This document shows, one piece after another, positions 18,432 through 33,746 of a DNA stretch of 64,000 nt; within the stretch, counting starts at the first letter, position 1, and each line of letters begins with the position of its first letter. The DNA lies in contig NZ_KZ679084.1 of assembly GCF_003024235.1 (NCBI RefSeq), positions 1 through 64,000 on the forward strand, given 5' to 3'. Origin of the DNA: Arenimonas caeni. GTDB taxonomy: Bacteria; Pseudomonadota; Gammaproteobacteria; Xanthomonadales; Xanthomonadaceae. The translations under genes were made by a program, and so were the position numbers. The notes under the pieces were generated by a model. The model did not search any database. It was given only the letters and a program-made list of their open reading frames with translations, and was not told where the DNA came from.

Positions 18432-19223
18432 ATGGGATTTTTGACGGGCAAGCGCGCCCTGATCGTGGGCATCGCCAGCCAGCGCTCCATCGCCACCGGC
18501 ATCGCCGAGGCCATGCACCGCGAGGGTGCGGAGCTGGCCTTCACCTACCAGAACGACAAGCTCAAGTCGCGCGTCGAGGAAGCCGCCCGCGACTGCGGTT
18601 CGGACATCGTGCTGCCGCTGGACGTGGCCGAGGACGCGCAGATCGAAGACGTGTTCGTGCAGCTGGGCAAGCGCTGGGACGGCTTCGACATCCTGGTGCA
18701 CTCGGTCGGCTACGCGCCGCGCGAGGCGATCGAGGGTGAGTACCTGCAGGGCCTGACCCGCGAGACCTTCCGCATCGCCCACGACATCTCCAGCTACAGC
18801 CTGGCCGCGCTGGCCAAGGCGGCCCGGCCGATGATGAAGGGCCGCGGCGGCAGCATCCTCACGCTCAGCTACCTGGGCGCCGAGCGCGCGCTGGTGAACT
18901 ACAACGTGATGGGCGTGGCCAAGGCCAGCCTCGAGGCCAACGTGCGCTACCTCGCGCTCAACCTCGGCCCCGAGGGCACCCGCGTGAACGCGATCTCCGC
19001 CGGCCCGATCAAGACCCTGGCCGCGGCGGGCATCGCCAACTTCCGCAAGATGCTCGGCCACGTCGACCAGTACGCGCCGCTGCGCCGCAGCGTCACGATC
19101 GAGGACGTCGGCAACGTCGCCGCCTTCCTGTGCTCGGACCTGGCCGCGGGCGTCACCGGCGAGGTCACCCACGTCGATGCCGGCTACAACATCCTGGGCA
19201 TGACCGGCATCGAAGGCGTCTGA
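18432..19223 (+). CDS. fabI: Enoyl-[acyl-carrier-protein] reductase (NADH)
   Basis: Last reduction step of each fatty acid elongation cycle. The 263-residue short-chain dehydrogenase begins [25 protein letters not shown] (dinucleotide-binding turn with the FabI-type IAS/SIA) and has the catalytic Tyr-x6-Lys in YNVMGVAK. The sequence [12 protein letters not shown] is the flexible substrate loop. The start at 18432 is fixed by a perfect AGGAGG (18421-18426). A strong terminator follows, shared with the convergent ppiD. Confidence 0.97.
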   Translation: MGFLTGKRALIVGIASQRSIATGIAEAMHREGAELAFTYQNDKLKSRVEEAARDCGSDIVLPLDVAEDAQIEDVFVQLGKRWDGFDILVHSVGYAPREAIEGEYLQGLTRETFRIAHDISSYSLAALAKAARPMMKGRGGSILTLSYLGAERALVNYNVMGVAKASLEANVRYLALNLGPEGTRVNAISAGPIKTLAAAGIANFRKMLGHVDQYAPLRRSVTIEDVGNVAAFLCSDLAAGVTGEVTHVDAGYNILGMTGIEGV

Positions 19224-19249
19224 GGCGCCGCGCCGGCAACCCGGAAAAC

Positions 19250-19285
19250 AAAAAGGCCCGGACTCGCGTCCGGGCCTTTTCTTTT
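19250..19285. terminator. Bidirectional terminator between fabI and ppiD
   Basis: The stem AAAAGGCCCGGAC / GTCCGGGCCTTTT (loop TCGC) is followed by TTCTTTT on the forward strand and by TTTTTGTTTT on the reverse strand. It can end both convergent genes. Confidence 0.93.
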
Positions 19286-19306
19286 GGCCGCGCGGCGGCC
19301 GCCGGC

Positions 19307-21247
19307 TCAGAGCCGGTCTTCGGCCACCGTCACCGTGAACTGGCGGCGCAGCGCGCGCACGAAGGCTTCGCGCTCGACCACGGCCCGGGCCTGGGCCACC
19401 TGGCCCAGCAGCTGGTCGCGCGTGGCCTCGTCCAGGCCCTCGAGCTCGCCGTCGGACACCTTGAGCACCTGCACCAGGGCGTGGCGGTCCGGACCCAGGC
19501 GCACCATGCCGACGCTCGGCGCGTCGCCACCTGGCACCGGCAGGCGGAAGGCTTCGTCGATCAGCGCCGGCGGAACCGGCGCCTGGCGAGTGATGCCCGG
19601 CAGCTCGGCCACCGTGCGGCCGACCTCGCTGGCCAGGACCTCGAAGGACTCGCCGGCGCGGGCGCGCTCGAGCAGGGCTTCGGCCTGGGCCTCGGAGGCC
19701 TTGGACAGGGTGTCGGCGACCAGCTCGGCACGCACGCGCTCGCGCACCTGCTCGAGCGGGATCTGCGCCTCGGGCACCACCTCGACCACCTGCAGCACCA
19801 CCACCTGGCCGGGGCCGATCTCGACCGCGTCGCTGACCTGGCGCTCGATGCGCTGGTTGTCGGCGAAGGCCGCGGCGCGAACCTCCGGGATGGCGGCGAT
19901 GCCCTCGCCGTTGCCGCGCTCGAACAGCGCGGTGCGCTTGACCTCGAGGCCGGTGGCCTCGGCGGCCGGGGCCAGCGAGGTCGGGTCGCGGTAGATGCGC
20001 TCGATCAGGGTGTTGCTCAGGTCGCTGAAGCGGCGGTCGCGCTCGGTGGCCAGGTACTCGGCCTCGATCTCGCCGCGCACTTCCTCGAAGCTGCGCCCGC
20101 TGCCGGCGGTGATGTCGGCCAGCTGGATCACGTGCCAGCCGTCGGGCGTGCGCACCGGGCCGGCGACCTGGCCGGGCTGGTCGAGCGCGAACAGCGCGTC
20201 CTGGAACGGACCTTCGAACAGGCCCGGCTCGATCGGACCCAGCAGGCCGCCGTCGGCCTTCGAACCCAGGTCCTCGGAATGTTCCCGGGCCAGCGCCGCG
20301 AAGTCGGCGCCGGGGGCGCGCGCCTGCTCGGCCAGCGCCTCGGCGCGCTCGCGCGCGGCCTGGTCGGTGGCGGCATCGGCATTGGCGGGCGCGGCCACCA
20401 GGATGTGCGCGGCGGTGCGCACCGGATCGGTGACGTAGCGGCCGCGCTGCTCCTCGTAGCGCGCGCGCAGGGTCTGCTCGTCGACGACCGTCGGCACGTC
20501 CAGGAGCGAGGCGTCGATTTCGACGTACTCGATGGCGACCTGCTCCGGGCTGCGGTAACGGGCGGCGTTGGCCTCGTACCAGGCCTGCAGCGCGGCGTCA
20601 TCCGGCGCCTCGGGCGCGGAGGGCGTGGGCAGGTCGATCAGCGCCAGGTCGCGCACCTGGCGCGAGAGGCGCAGGAACTCGTCGAGCTCGGCGTCGGTGG
20701 CCAGGCCGGTCGCGAGGATCTGCGTGGGCACCAGGCGGCTGGCCATGTCGGCGCGCACGCTGGCGATGAACTGGCCGTGGCTCATGCCACGCGCGGCCAG
20801 GCCCAGGCGGTACTGGTCGGCGCTGTAGGCACCGTTGACCTGGAACTCGTCCATCTGCTTGAGCTCGGCGGCCACCTCGGCCTCGCCGATGGTGATGCCT
20901 TCGCGCTCCGCGAACAGGGCAAGCACCTCCTCGTCGATCATCTCGTCGAGCACGCGGCGACGGTTGTCGGCCGACTCGAAGGCCAGCGGATCGAAGGCGT
21001 CGCCCTGCCTGGCGCGCTCGAGCTGGCGGACCTGCTCGAACCGACGCTGGAACTGGTCCTGGCCGATCTCGCGGGAGGTCTTGCCCCAGATCCAGAACTT
21101 GGCCGGGCCTTGGATCTTGGCCGAATAGGTCTCGATCTTGGGGGCGAAATAGGACTCGATGCCGAAGAAGGCCATCGTGACGATGACCAGGCCCAGGACG
21201 GTGAAAGCCATCCAGCCTGAGGACTTGTCTCGGATTCTCTGGAGCAT
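19307..21247 (-). CDS. ppiD: Periplasmic chaperone / peptidyl-prolyl isomerase PpiD
   Basis: Inner-membrane anchored periplasmic chaperone of 646 residues that assists proteins leaving the Sec translocon. A single N-terminal helix (about 12-32, SGWMAFTVLGLVIVTMAFFGIESYF) anchors it. A SurA-like N-terminal region follows, then a parvulin domain (about 260-370) with AAHILVAAP, SEDLGSKADGGLLG and the terminal GWHVIQL, and a long C-terminal part. Gene order lon-hupB-ppiD is as in enterobacteria; here tRNA-Val and tRNA-Asp lie between hupB and ppiD. Confidence 0.94.
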   Translation of the reverse strand: MLQRIRDKSSGWMAFTVLGLVIVTMAFFGIESYFAPKIETYSAKIQGPAKFWIWGKTSREIGQDQFQRRFEQVRQLERARQGDAFDPLAFESADNRRRVLDEMIDEEVLALFAEREGITIGEAEVAAELKQMDEFQVNGAYSADQYRLGLAARGMSHGQFIASVRADMASRLVPTQILATGLATDAELDEFLRLSRQVRDLALIDLPTPSAPEAPDDAALQAWYEANAARYRSPEQVAIEYVEIDASLLDVPTVVDEQTLRARYEEQRGRYVTDPVRTAAHILVAAPANADAATDQAARERAEALAEQARAPGADFAALAREHSEDLGSKADGGLLGPIEPGLFEGPFQDALFALDQPGQVAGPVRTPDGWHVIQLADITAGSGRSFEEVRGEIEAEYLATERDRRFSDLSNTLIERIYRDPTSLAPAAEATGLEVKRTALFERGNGEGIAAIPEVRAAAFADNQRIERQVSDAVEIGPGQVVVLQVVEVVPEAQIPLEQVRERVRAELVADTLSKASEAQAEALLERARAGESFEVLASEVGRTVAELPGITRQAPVPPALIDEAFRLPVPGGDAPSVGMVRLGPDRHALVQVLKVSDGELEGLDEATRDQLLGQVAQARAVVEREAFVRALRRQFTVTVAEDRL

Positions 21248-21290
21248 GTGTGCGATGCCGTCCGGTGATGCCCCGGGCCTACCGGGGCCT

Positions 21291-21322
21291 GAAAAAACGA
21301 AGGCGCCCTTGTGGGGCGCCCT
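21291..21322 (-). terminator. Rho-independent terminator after tRNA-Asp
   Basis: Hairpin AGGGCGCC/GGCGCCCT around CCACAA, followed on the reverse strand by TTCGTTTTTT. It lies between tRNA-Asp and the ppiD start. Confidence 0.88.
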
Positions 21323-21330
21323 CGGGGATA

Positions 21331-21407
21331 TGGCGGAGTGGACGGGACTCGAACCCGCGACCTCCGGCGTGACAGGCCAGCATTCTAACCAACTGAACTA
21401 CCACTCC
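21331..21407 (-). tRNA. tRNA-Asp (anticodon GTC)
   Basis: A 77-nt tRNA with encoded CCA. The acceptor GGAGTGG pairs with CCACTCC, discriminator G. The anticodon loop CTGTCAC gives GTC. Transcribed after tRNA-Val, with its own terminator downstream. Confidence 0.97.
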
Positions 21408-21421
21408 GCGTATCACTTACC

Positions 21422-21496
21422 TGGTGGGTGCTGAGGGTTTCGAACCCCCGACCCTCGCCTTGTAAGGGCGACGCTCTACCGCTGAGCTAAGCACCC
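21422..21496 (-). tRNA. tRNA-Val (anticodon TAC)
   Basis: A 75-nt tRNA with encoded CCA. The acceptor GGGTGCT pairs with AGCACCC; the anticodon loop CTTACAA gives TAC. It begins 17 bases after the hupB stop and is followed by tRNA-Asp. Confidence 0.97.
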
Positions 21497-21512
21497 TTCC
21501 CAAGGAAGACGC

Positions 21513-21785
21513 TCAGTTTACAGCATCCTTCAGGGCTTTGCCAGCCTTGAACGCAGGATTTTTCGAAGCCTTGATCTTGATGGTGTCGCCGGTCTGCGGA
21601 TTGCGGCCCTGGCGGGCGGCGCGCTTGCGCACCGAGAAGGTGCCGAAGCCCACCAGCGTCACGGTGTCGCCCTTCTTGAGGGCCTTGGTGATGGCTTCGA
21701 TCATCGCGTCGACGGCACGGCCGGCGTCGGCCTTGGACAGCTCGGCGGCGTCGGCGACGGCACCAATGAATTCGGCTTTGTTCAT
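21513..21785 (-). CDS. hupB: DNA-binding protein HU-beta
   Basis: Small histone-like protein (90 residues) that bends and compacts DNA as a dimer. The sequence [28 protein letters not shown] and the DNA-gripping arm [22 protein letters not shown] are those of HU. It ends KALKDAVN. The gene follows lon, as in enterobacteria, but has its own promoter (21913-21941). No anomalies. Confidence 0.98.
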   Translation of the reverse strand: MNKAEFIGAVADAAELSKADAGRAVDAMIEAITKALKKGDTVTLVGFGTFSVRKRAARQGRNPQTGDTIKIKASKNPAFKAGKALKDAVN

Positions 21786-21912
21786 TATGGACTCCCTGAG
21801 CGGGCAGGACCCGCGTTCTTGATAATCGAGGACGCCCGGCCTCGGCCTGGGGCGCCCCGATCCACCTGTACCGCCACCGTCCGGAACTCGATGCCGCGCG
21901 GCGGTTGAAGGA

Positions 21913-21941
21913 TTTATACCAGCGGCCCAAGGCATCCGCAA
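21913..21941 (-). promoter_or_regulatory. Promoter of hupB
   Basis: On the reverse strand TTGCGG (21941-21936) and TATAAA (21918-21913) are 17 bases apart, a good sigma-70 spacing. Transcription would start about 120 bases before the hupB ATG. It lies 29 bases inside the lon-hupB gap. Confidence 0.6.
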
Positions 21942-21942
21942 C

Positions 21943-21975
21943 GGCTGGAACCCAAGTTTCTCGCGGGTTCCAGCC
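21943..21975. terminator. Perfect inverted repeat between lon and hupB
   Basis: Eleven-base stem GGCTGGAACCC/GGGTTCCAGCC with an 11-base loop, 17 bases after the lon stop. On the reverse strand (that of lon) no T-run follows, so it is at most a weak terminator or mRNA 3'-end stabiliser; ATTTT follows on the forward strand. Confidence 0.5.
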
Positions 21976-21992
21976 ATTTTGCGCGTGCCGGC

Positions 21993-24425
<2,433 letters not shown>

Positions 24426-24463
24426 GGTCGGCTCCTGGGGGCGGGGCCCCGCTCAGGCTCAGG

Positions 24464-24492
24464 TTATGGGGTCCGGCCGGCCCGCTTGCAAG
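24464..24492 (-). promoter_or_regulatory. Heat-shock (sigma-32 type) promoter of lon
   Basis: On the reverse strand CTTGCA (24492-24487) is followed after 15 bases by CCCCATAA (24471-24464), close to the sigma-32 consensus CTTGAA and CCCCATNT. It lies 39 bases before the lon ATG and just after the clpX terminator. lon is a sigma-32 gene in Escherichia coli. Confidence 0.7.
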
Positions 24493-24503
24493 CGCCGGCG
24501 ACC

Positions 24504-24536
24504 CAAAAGCGAAGGGCCGGAAAAACCGGCCCTTCA
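24504..24536 (-). terminator. Rho-independent terminator after clpX
   Basis: Perfect stem GAAGGGCCGG/CCGGCCCTTC with an A5/T5 loop, followed on the reverse strand by GCTTTTGGG. It separates clpP-clpX transcripts from lon. Confidence 0.8.
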
Positions 24537-24559
24537 TTCAATGACTTGCGTGCGGCCGT

Positions 24560-25849
<1,290 letters not shown>

Positions 25850-25966
25850 GCGGTTGCTGCCCTGGTGGAATGGGTCGGGATCGAGAATATCACAGGCCGG
25901 CACGGGCCAAGCCCCGGCCCCCGGAAGGGCCGGGACGGGGCGTGGAGACGGCGCTGGCGGGGCCGG

Positions 25967-26590
25967 TCAGCCGGCCTGGACGGTGTCGTCGGGGCGGCGG
26001 TCGAGCACCGCGTCCACCATGCCGTAGGCCTTGGCGGCCTCGGCGTCCATGAAGTTGTCGCGGTCGGTGTCCTTGGCGATGCGCTCGATCGGCTGGCCGG
26101 TGTGCTTGGCCAGCACGCCGTTGAGGCGGTCGCGCAGGGTCAGGATCTCGCGGGTGTGGATCTCGATGTCGCTGGCCTGGCCCTGGAAGCCACCCAGCGG
26201 CTGGTGGATCATCACGCGGGCGCTGGGCAGGATGTAGCGCTTGCCGGCGGCGCCGGCGGCCAGCAGCAGCGAGCCCATCGAGGCCGCCTGGCCGACGCAG
26301 ATGGTGCTCACGTCGGGCTTGATGAACTGCATGGTGTCGTAGATCGCCATGCCCGAGGTGACCACGCCACCCGGCGAGTTGATGTACAGGCTGATGTCCT
26401 TCTCGGGGTTTTCCGCCTCGAGGAACAGCAGCTGGGCGACGATCACGTTGGCCATGTAGTCGTCGATCGGGCCGACCAGGAAGATGACGCGTTCCTTGAG
26501 CAGGCGCGAATAGATGTCGTAGGCGCGCTCGCCACGGCTGGTCTGCTCGACCACCATCGGCACCAGGTTCAAAGCCTTGATCGGATCCAT
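25967..26590 (-). CDS. clpP: ATP-dependent Clp protease proteolytic subunit ClpP
   Basis: Serine peptidase that forms the double-ring degradation chamber used with ClpX. The 207-residue protein has the catalytic serine in [11 protein letters not shown], the histidine in MIHQPLGG, and the aspartate in [10 protein letters not shown]. The start follows AAGGAG by six bases. The N-terminal dozen residues (ending LNLVP) resemble the self-cleaved propeptide. It lies 26 bases after tig and ahead of clpX, the standard order. Confidence 0.98.
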   Translation of the reverse strand: MDPIKALNLVPMVVEQTSRGERAYDIYSRLLKERVIFLVGPIDDYMANVIVAQLLFLEAENPEKDISLYINSPGGVVTSGMAIYDTMQFIKPDVSTICVGQAASMGSLLLAAGAAGKRYILPSARVMIHQPLGGFQGQASDIEIHTREILTLRDRLNGVLAKHTGQPIERIAKDTDRDNFMDAEAAKAYGMVDAVLDRRPDDTVQAG

Positions 26591-26616
26591 GCCCTACTCC
26601 TTGCGTGGGGCCCGGC

Positions 26617-27918
26617 TCAGGAAGCCGGGCGCATCAGTTCGGCGAAGCTCATGGCCTTCGCGTTGGACTGGGCGCGCTCGGCGATCCAGTCGATCACCTG
26701 CTCCTCCATCACGCGGTTGCGCAGGCCCGCCATCAGGTTGGCATCGTTGCGGTAGAGCTCGACCACCTGCGCCGGGTCCTCATAGGTCGAGGCGATCAGC
26801 TGCAGGGTCTCGGTCAGGCGCTTGTTGTCGAGCCGCAGTTCGTTCTGGCGGGCCACCTCGCCCACCAGCAGGGCGGCGGCGACGCGCTTGCGGGCGGCAC
26901 CCATGAACTGCTCGGCCTCGAAGCTGGCGTTGGCCTGGCCCTGCTGGCGGGCCTGCTGGGCCGCATTGGCGGCCATGCCGCGGGCCTCGGCTTCGATCAG
27001 GCGCGGCGGCAGCTCGACGTCCTTGTAGGCCTCGACCAGCTTGCTGGCGACTTCGGCGCGCAGGCGCTGGGCCAGGTTGCCCTTGAGCTCGCGCTCGAGG
27101 TTGGCGCGCACTTCCTGGCGGAACACCTCGAGCTTGCCGGACTTGATGCCGAAGCTCTTGATGAAGGCCGCGTCCACCTCGGGCAGCTTGGCGGTCGAGA
27201 CTTTGAGCACCTTCAGGGTGACCTTGGCGGGCTTGCCGGCCAGGTCGGCCACGCGCCAGTTCTCGGGGAAGGTGACCTCGACCTGGGCTTCCTCGCCGGC
27301 CTTCATGCCGGCCAGGCGCGATTCCAGCTCCGGGTACATCACGTTCGAACCGATGACGGTGGCGCCGCGCTCGGCGCCCTCGGCCGGCACGCGGGCGGCG
27401 TCGGTTTCGGCGAAGGTCTCGACCTGCACCATGTCGCCCGGCTCGGCGGCGCGCTCGACCACTTCGAACTGGCGGCGCTGCTGGCGCAGGGTCTCGATCA
27501 TCGTGTCGATGTCGGACTCTTCGATCGAGGAGGTGACGCGCTCGATCTGCAGCGTGGCCGGATCGATGGTGCCGAAGTCGGGCACGATCTCGAAGGTGGC
27601 GGTGAAGCGGATCTCGCCCGCCTCGCCGTCCGGCTCGGCCTTGATGTCCGGGTTGCCGGCCAGCTTCAGGTCCTGCTGGCGGATGGCTTCACCCAGGCTG
27701 TCGCGCACCAGCTCGCCGTAGGCCTCGTTGCGGACCTGGGCGCCGAAGCGCTGTTCGATCACCTTGGTCGGGACCTTGCCCTTGCGGAAGCCCTTGATGT
27801 TGGCGGTACGCGCCAGCTCGCGCAGGCGGTTGCCCACGACGCCCTCGAGGCGGTCGGCCGGCAGGCTGACGGTGAGGCGACGTTCCAGGTTGGCGGTGTT
27901 CTCAAGCGAGACTTGCAT
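26617..27918 (-). CDS. tig: Trigger factor
   Basis: Ribosome-bound chaperone and prolyl isomerase that meets nascent chains at the exit tunnel. The 433-residue protein has the N-terminal ribosome-binding domain with the signature GFRKGKVP (about residue 44), a central FKBP-like domain and a helical C-terminal chaperone domain. The start is the ATG at 27918 (MQVSLENTANLERRL), because AGGAG lies five bases before it; an in-frame GTG at 27924 sits directly on that AGGAG and would leave no spacing. It heads the tig-clpP-clpX row. Confidence 0.97.
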   Translation of the reverse strand: MQVSLENTANLERRLTVSLPADRLEGVVGNRLRELARTANIKGFRKGKVPTKVIEQRFGAQVRNEAYGELVRDSLGEAIRQQDLKLAGNPDIKAEPDGEAGEIRFTATFEIVPDFGTIDPATLQIERVTSSIEESDIDTMIETLRQQRRQFEVVERAAEPGDMVQVETFAETDAARVPAEGAERGATVIGSNVMYPELESRLAGMKAGEEAQVEVTFPENWRVADLAGKPAKVTLKVLKVSTAKLPEVDAAFIKSFGIKSGKLEVFRQEVRANLERELKGNLAQRLRAEVASKLVEAYKDVELPPRLIEAEARGMAANAAQQARQQGQANASFEAEQFMGAARKRVAAALLVGEVARQNELRLDNKRLTETLQLIASTYEDPAQVVELYRNDANLMAGLRNRVMEEQVIDWIAERAQSNAKAMSFAELMRPAS

Positions 27919-27958
27919 GTTCACTCCTGCGACCGCGCCGTTTCAGAGGGCGCGAAAA

Positions 27959-27996
27959 TGAAAAAACCCGCGGAGCTTCGGTTCGTCCCCGCGCCT
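27959..27996 (-). terminator. Probable terminator after tRNA-Leu
   Basis: On the reverse strand an imperfect stem CGCGGGGA...TCCGCGG is followed by GTTTTTTC. It lies between tRNA-Leu(TAG) and tig and probably ends the tRNA transcript. Confidence 0.55.
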
Positions 27997-28007
27997 CCGT
28001 TGCCGGA

Positions 28008-28092
28008 TGGTGCGAAAGGAGAGACTCGAACTCTCACGGGTTGCCCCACTGGAACCTAAATCCAGCGCGTCTACCAGTTCCGCCACTTTCGC
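28008..28092 (-). tRNA. tRNA-Leu (anticodon TAG)
   Basis: An 85-nt type II tRNA with encoded CCA. The acceptor GCGAAAG pairs with CTTTCGC, discriminator A. The anticodon loop holds TAG (reads CUA and other CUN). The D-arm GGTAGACGC is typical of leucine tRNAs. Last member of the seven-tRNA cluster. Confidence 0.97.
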
Positions 28093-28123
28093 ATGCCGCG
28101 CGGGATCGTTTCATCGGGAAGAT

Positions 28124-28199
28124 TGGTGGGCCGTCTAGGATTCGAACCTAGGACCTACTGATTAAGAGTCAGCTGCTCTACCAACTGAGCTAACGGCCC
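28124..28199 (-). tRNA. tRNA-Lys (anticodon CTT)
   Basis: A 76-nt tRNA with encoded CCA. The acceptor GGGCCGT pairs with ACGGCCC; the anticodon loop CTCTTAA gives CTT, the AAG-reading form that is useful in a high-GC genome. Confidence 0.97.
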
Positions 28200-28249
28200 A
28201 ATCTTCCCGCCGAAGCGGCTGCGACGGCTAATTATGCCGTGCCTGGAAC

Positions 28250-28327
28250 TGGGGTGGAAGACGGGATTCGAACCCGCGACCCTCGGAATCACAATCCGAT
28301 GCTCTAACCAACTGAGCTACATCCACC
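28250..28327 (-). tRNA. tRNA-His (anticodon GTG)
   Basis: A 78-nt tRNA with encoded CCA and the extra 5' G (G-1 opposite C73) required by histidyl-tRNA synthetase. The anticodon loop TTGTGAT gives GTG. The acceptor GTGGATG faces CTTCCAC, leaving a T-T mismatch at pair 6-67; other pairs hold. Confidence 0.95.
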
Positions 28328-28363
28328 AATGTAAAACCACCCTGCCTCCCGCCCCACCCTGCC

Positions 28364-28440
28364 TGGCGCGCCCGGCAGGACTCGAACCTGCAACCGCCGG
28401 CTTAGAAGGCCGGTGCTCTATCCGGTTGAGCTACGGGCGC
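28364..28440 (-). tRNA. tRNA-Arg (anticodon TCT)
   Basis: A 77-nt tRNA with encoded CCA. The acceptor GCGCCCG pairs with CGGGCGC; the anticodon loop CTTCTAA gives TCT (reads AGA/AGG). Confidence 0.97.
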
Positions 28441-28507
28441 CTGCCGGAATGATACCGGCCGGCCCGCGCCGCATCCATGCGGGTCGCAGGTCCGGGATAC
28501 AGCGGCC

Positions 28508-28584
28508 TGGTCGGGGCAGAGGGATTCGAACCCACGACATCCAGCTCCCAAAGCTGGCGCTCTACCAGGCTGAGCTATACCCCG
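28508..28584 (-). tRNA. tRNA-Pro (anticodon TGG)
   Basis: A 77-nt tRNA with encoded CCA. The acceptor CGGGGTA pairs with TGCCCCG, with the C1-G72 pair typical of proline tRNAs. The anticodon loop TTTGGGA gives TGG. Confidence 0.97.
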
Positions 28585-28684
28585 GCGGTGAAGCCCGACG
28601 TCTGTGCAAGCACGCCGCAGGAGTCTCACTTTACGGCTGGCGGAGCTGGTGGCGCAATGCGCCGTGCCAACCCCGCCATCCGAA

Positions 28685-28707
28685 CAAAAAGGGTGCCGAA
28701 GCACCCT
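28685..28707 (-). terminator. Rho-independent terminator after tRNA-Arg(ACG)
   Basis: Perfect stem GGGTGC/GCACCC with a stable TTCG loop on the reverse strand, followed by TTTTTG. It lies 12 bases past the tRNA-Arg(ACG) 3' end. Confidence 0.85.
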
Positions 28708-28718
28708 GTTTGCATTAG

Positions 28719-28795
28719 TGGCGCGCCCGGAGAGATTCGAACTCCCGACCACCAAGTTCGTAGCCTGGTGCTCTATCCAGCTGAGCTACGGGCGC
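28719..28795 (-). tRNA. tRNA-Arg (anticodon ACG)
   Basis: A 77-nt tRNA with encoded CCA. The acceptor GCGCCCG pairs with CGGGCGC; the anticodon loop CTACGAA gives ACG, whose A34 is normally deaminated to inosine to read CGU/CGC/CGA. Confidence 0.97.
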
Positions 28796-28900
28796 GCAGA
28801 AGCGAAATTATGGGGCACGTCGTCGAAGTCGTCAATACATCTTTTCAACTTCTTCGTTCGTCGTGCCTTGCCTGCCTCGCCTTCCCCCGTGCCGGCGGGA

Positions 28901-28932
28901 AGAAAAAATCGCCGCGCGCGGGCGGCGATTTC
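28901..28932 (-). terminator. Rho-independent terminator after tRNA-Ser(GCT)
   Basis: Stem AAATCGCCG/CGGCGATTT (loop CCCGCGCG) followed on the reverse strand by TTTTCTTCCC. It lies six bases after the tRNA-Ser 3' end. Confidence 0.85.
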
Positions 28933-28937
28933 GAAGC

Positions 28938-29030
28938 TGGCGGAGTGAGAGGGATTCGAACCCTCGATAGAGCTTTTGACCCTATACTCCCTTAGCAGGG
29001 GAGCCCCTTCGGCCTCTCGGGCATCACTCC
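28938..29030 (-). tRNA. tRNA-Ser (anticodon GCT)
   Basis: A 93-nt type II tRNA with encoded CCA and a long variable arm. The acceptor GGAGTGA pairs with TCACTCC; the anticodon loop CTGCTAA gives GCT (reads AGC/AGU). It follows csrA, the same order as alaS-csrA-serV in Escherichia coli. The first two tRNA bases are also part of a perfect hairpin CCGGAAA/TTTCCGG at 29029-29045. Confidence 0.97.
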
Positions 29031-29085
29031 GGAAACGCTTTCCGGCCCACCCGCGAGGGGCGTGACCGGCCGCATAGGATAGCCT

Positions 29086-29304
29086 TCAGCCGGGCTTGGG
29101 TAAACCCGCATCGTCGCCGTCGGCCCCGGCGCCCGGCACGTCGTCCTTCTGGATGCGCTGGAAGATTTCCTCGCGGTGCACGGCAACGTCCTTCGGCGCG
29201 GTGATGCCGATGCGCACCTGGTTTCCCTTGACGCCCAGCACCGTGACGGTGACCGAGTCACCGATCATCAGGGTTTCCCCAACCCTTCGCGTCAGTATCA
29301 GCAT
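29086..29304 (-). CDS. csrA: Carbon storage regulator CsrA (RsmA)
   Basis: Small dimeric RNA-binding protein (72 residues) that binds GGA motifs near ribosome binding sites and controls translation of metabolic, motility and biofilm genes. The sequence [16 protein letters not shown]...[18 protein letters not shown] is near identical to known CsrA, with the RNA-contacting strand 1 and VHREEI strand 5 intact. The C-terminus is extended ([15 protein letters not shown]). The leader contains several GGA triplets, two of them in the ribosome binding site GGAGGGAAGGGG, which fits autoregulation. It follows alaS. Confidence 0.97.
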   Translation of the reverse strand: MLILTRRVGETLMIGDSVTVTVLGVKGNQVRIGITAPKDVAVHREEIFQRIQKDDVPGAGADGDDAGLPKPG

Positions 29305-29440
29305 CCCCTTCCCTCCCGATACGTCCCTGCACCGGCCCTCGGAGCGGTGCTCCGCGGTTCCCCGTCCGCGCAGGATGCGCGTCGTGCCCCGGATGGTAGT
29401 TCGGGGCCGCCGCGCGTGCAATCAAGCGTCCGTGAAGCCC

Positions 29441-32107
<2,667 letters not shown>

Positions 32108-32227
32108 GGCTGCTGGCAGTGAGGCGGAGGGCCACGCCGGAAACGGTGTGGCCAGACCCTCAAGATTACCAGCCCGCGGGCTCGCCCCGCGTGGTTTTCG
32201 GCGCCGCCCGGCGACCGCGACGCGCCG

Positions 32228-32704
32228 CTAGGGATCGACGCCCTCGTCGGGCGCGGAGCGCACCGCCGACCAGGCATCGCCCTGGTCGAAGCCCCGGCGC
32301 AGCAGGAATTCGACGGCCTTGCGCCGCCGCGCCGGGTCCGCCAGCTCGGCCGGGCGCCAGCGGCGCTCGACCTGGCGCCGGGCCAGGGCCGGCCAGTCGG
32401 CCTCGCAGGCCGCCAGCGCGGCCTGGATGGCATCCTCGGGCAGGCCATGGCCCGCCAGTTCGACCCGGATGCGCACCGGCCCGTAGCCGGCGCTGGTGCG
32501 GTCGCGGGCGAAACTCTCGGCGAAGCGCTGGTCATCCTGGTAGCCCTGCCCCGCCAGCCGCTCGACGGCGGCCTCGGCCTCGGCGGGCTCGACGCCGCGC
32601 TGGGCCAGCTTGCGCGCGAGGTCGCGCCGCGAGTGCTCGCGACGCACCAGCAGGCCCAGGGCCCGCTGGTAGGCGTCGGCAGCCTCGCGGCGCGCGCCGG
32701 CCAT
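32228..32704 (-). CDS. recX: Regulatory protein RecX
   Basis: Modulator of RecA filaments that limits their growth. The 158-residue protein shows the RecX helical repeats, with [23 protein letters not shown] near the N-terminus and [24 protein letters not shown] in the middle. It starts seven bases after the recA stop, so it is part of the recA transcript. Slightly acidic C-terminus; no anomalies. Confidence 0.93.
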   Translation of the reverse strand: MAGARREAADAYQRALGLLVRREHSRRDLARKLAQRGVEPAEAEAAVERLAGQGYQDDQRFAESFARDRTSAGYGPVRIRVELAGHGLPEDAIQAALAACEADWPALARRQVERRWRPAELADPARRRKAVEFLLRRGFDQGDAWSAVRSAPDEGVDP

Positions 32705-32711
32705 GCCGGCC

Positions 32712-33746
<1,035 letters not shown>

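Noticed and set aside
25850..25966. Heat-shock promoter before clpX
   Set aside because: A CTTGGC-like and a CCCATT-like sequence occur but spacing and match are poor.
27919..27924. GTG start for tig two codons upstream
   Set aside because: It overlaps the AGGAG ribosome binding site itself; the ATG at 27918 has proper spacing and gives the family N-terminus.
28008..29030. Regularly spaced repeated blocks that might suggest a CRISPR array
   Set aside because: The repeated pieces are T-arms and acceptor arms of seven different tRNAs.
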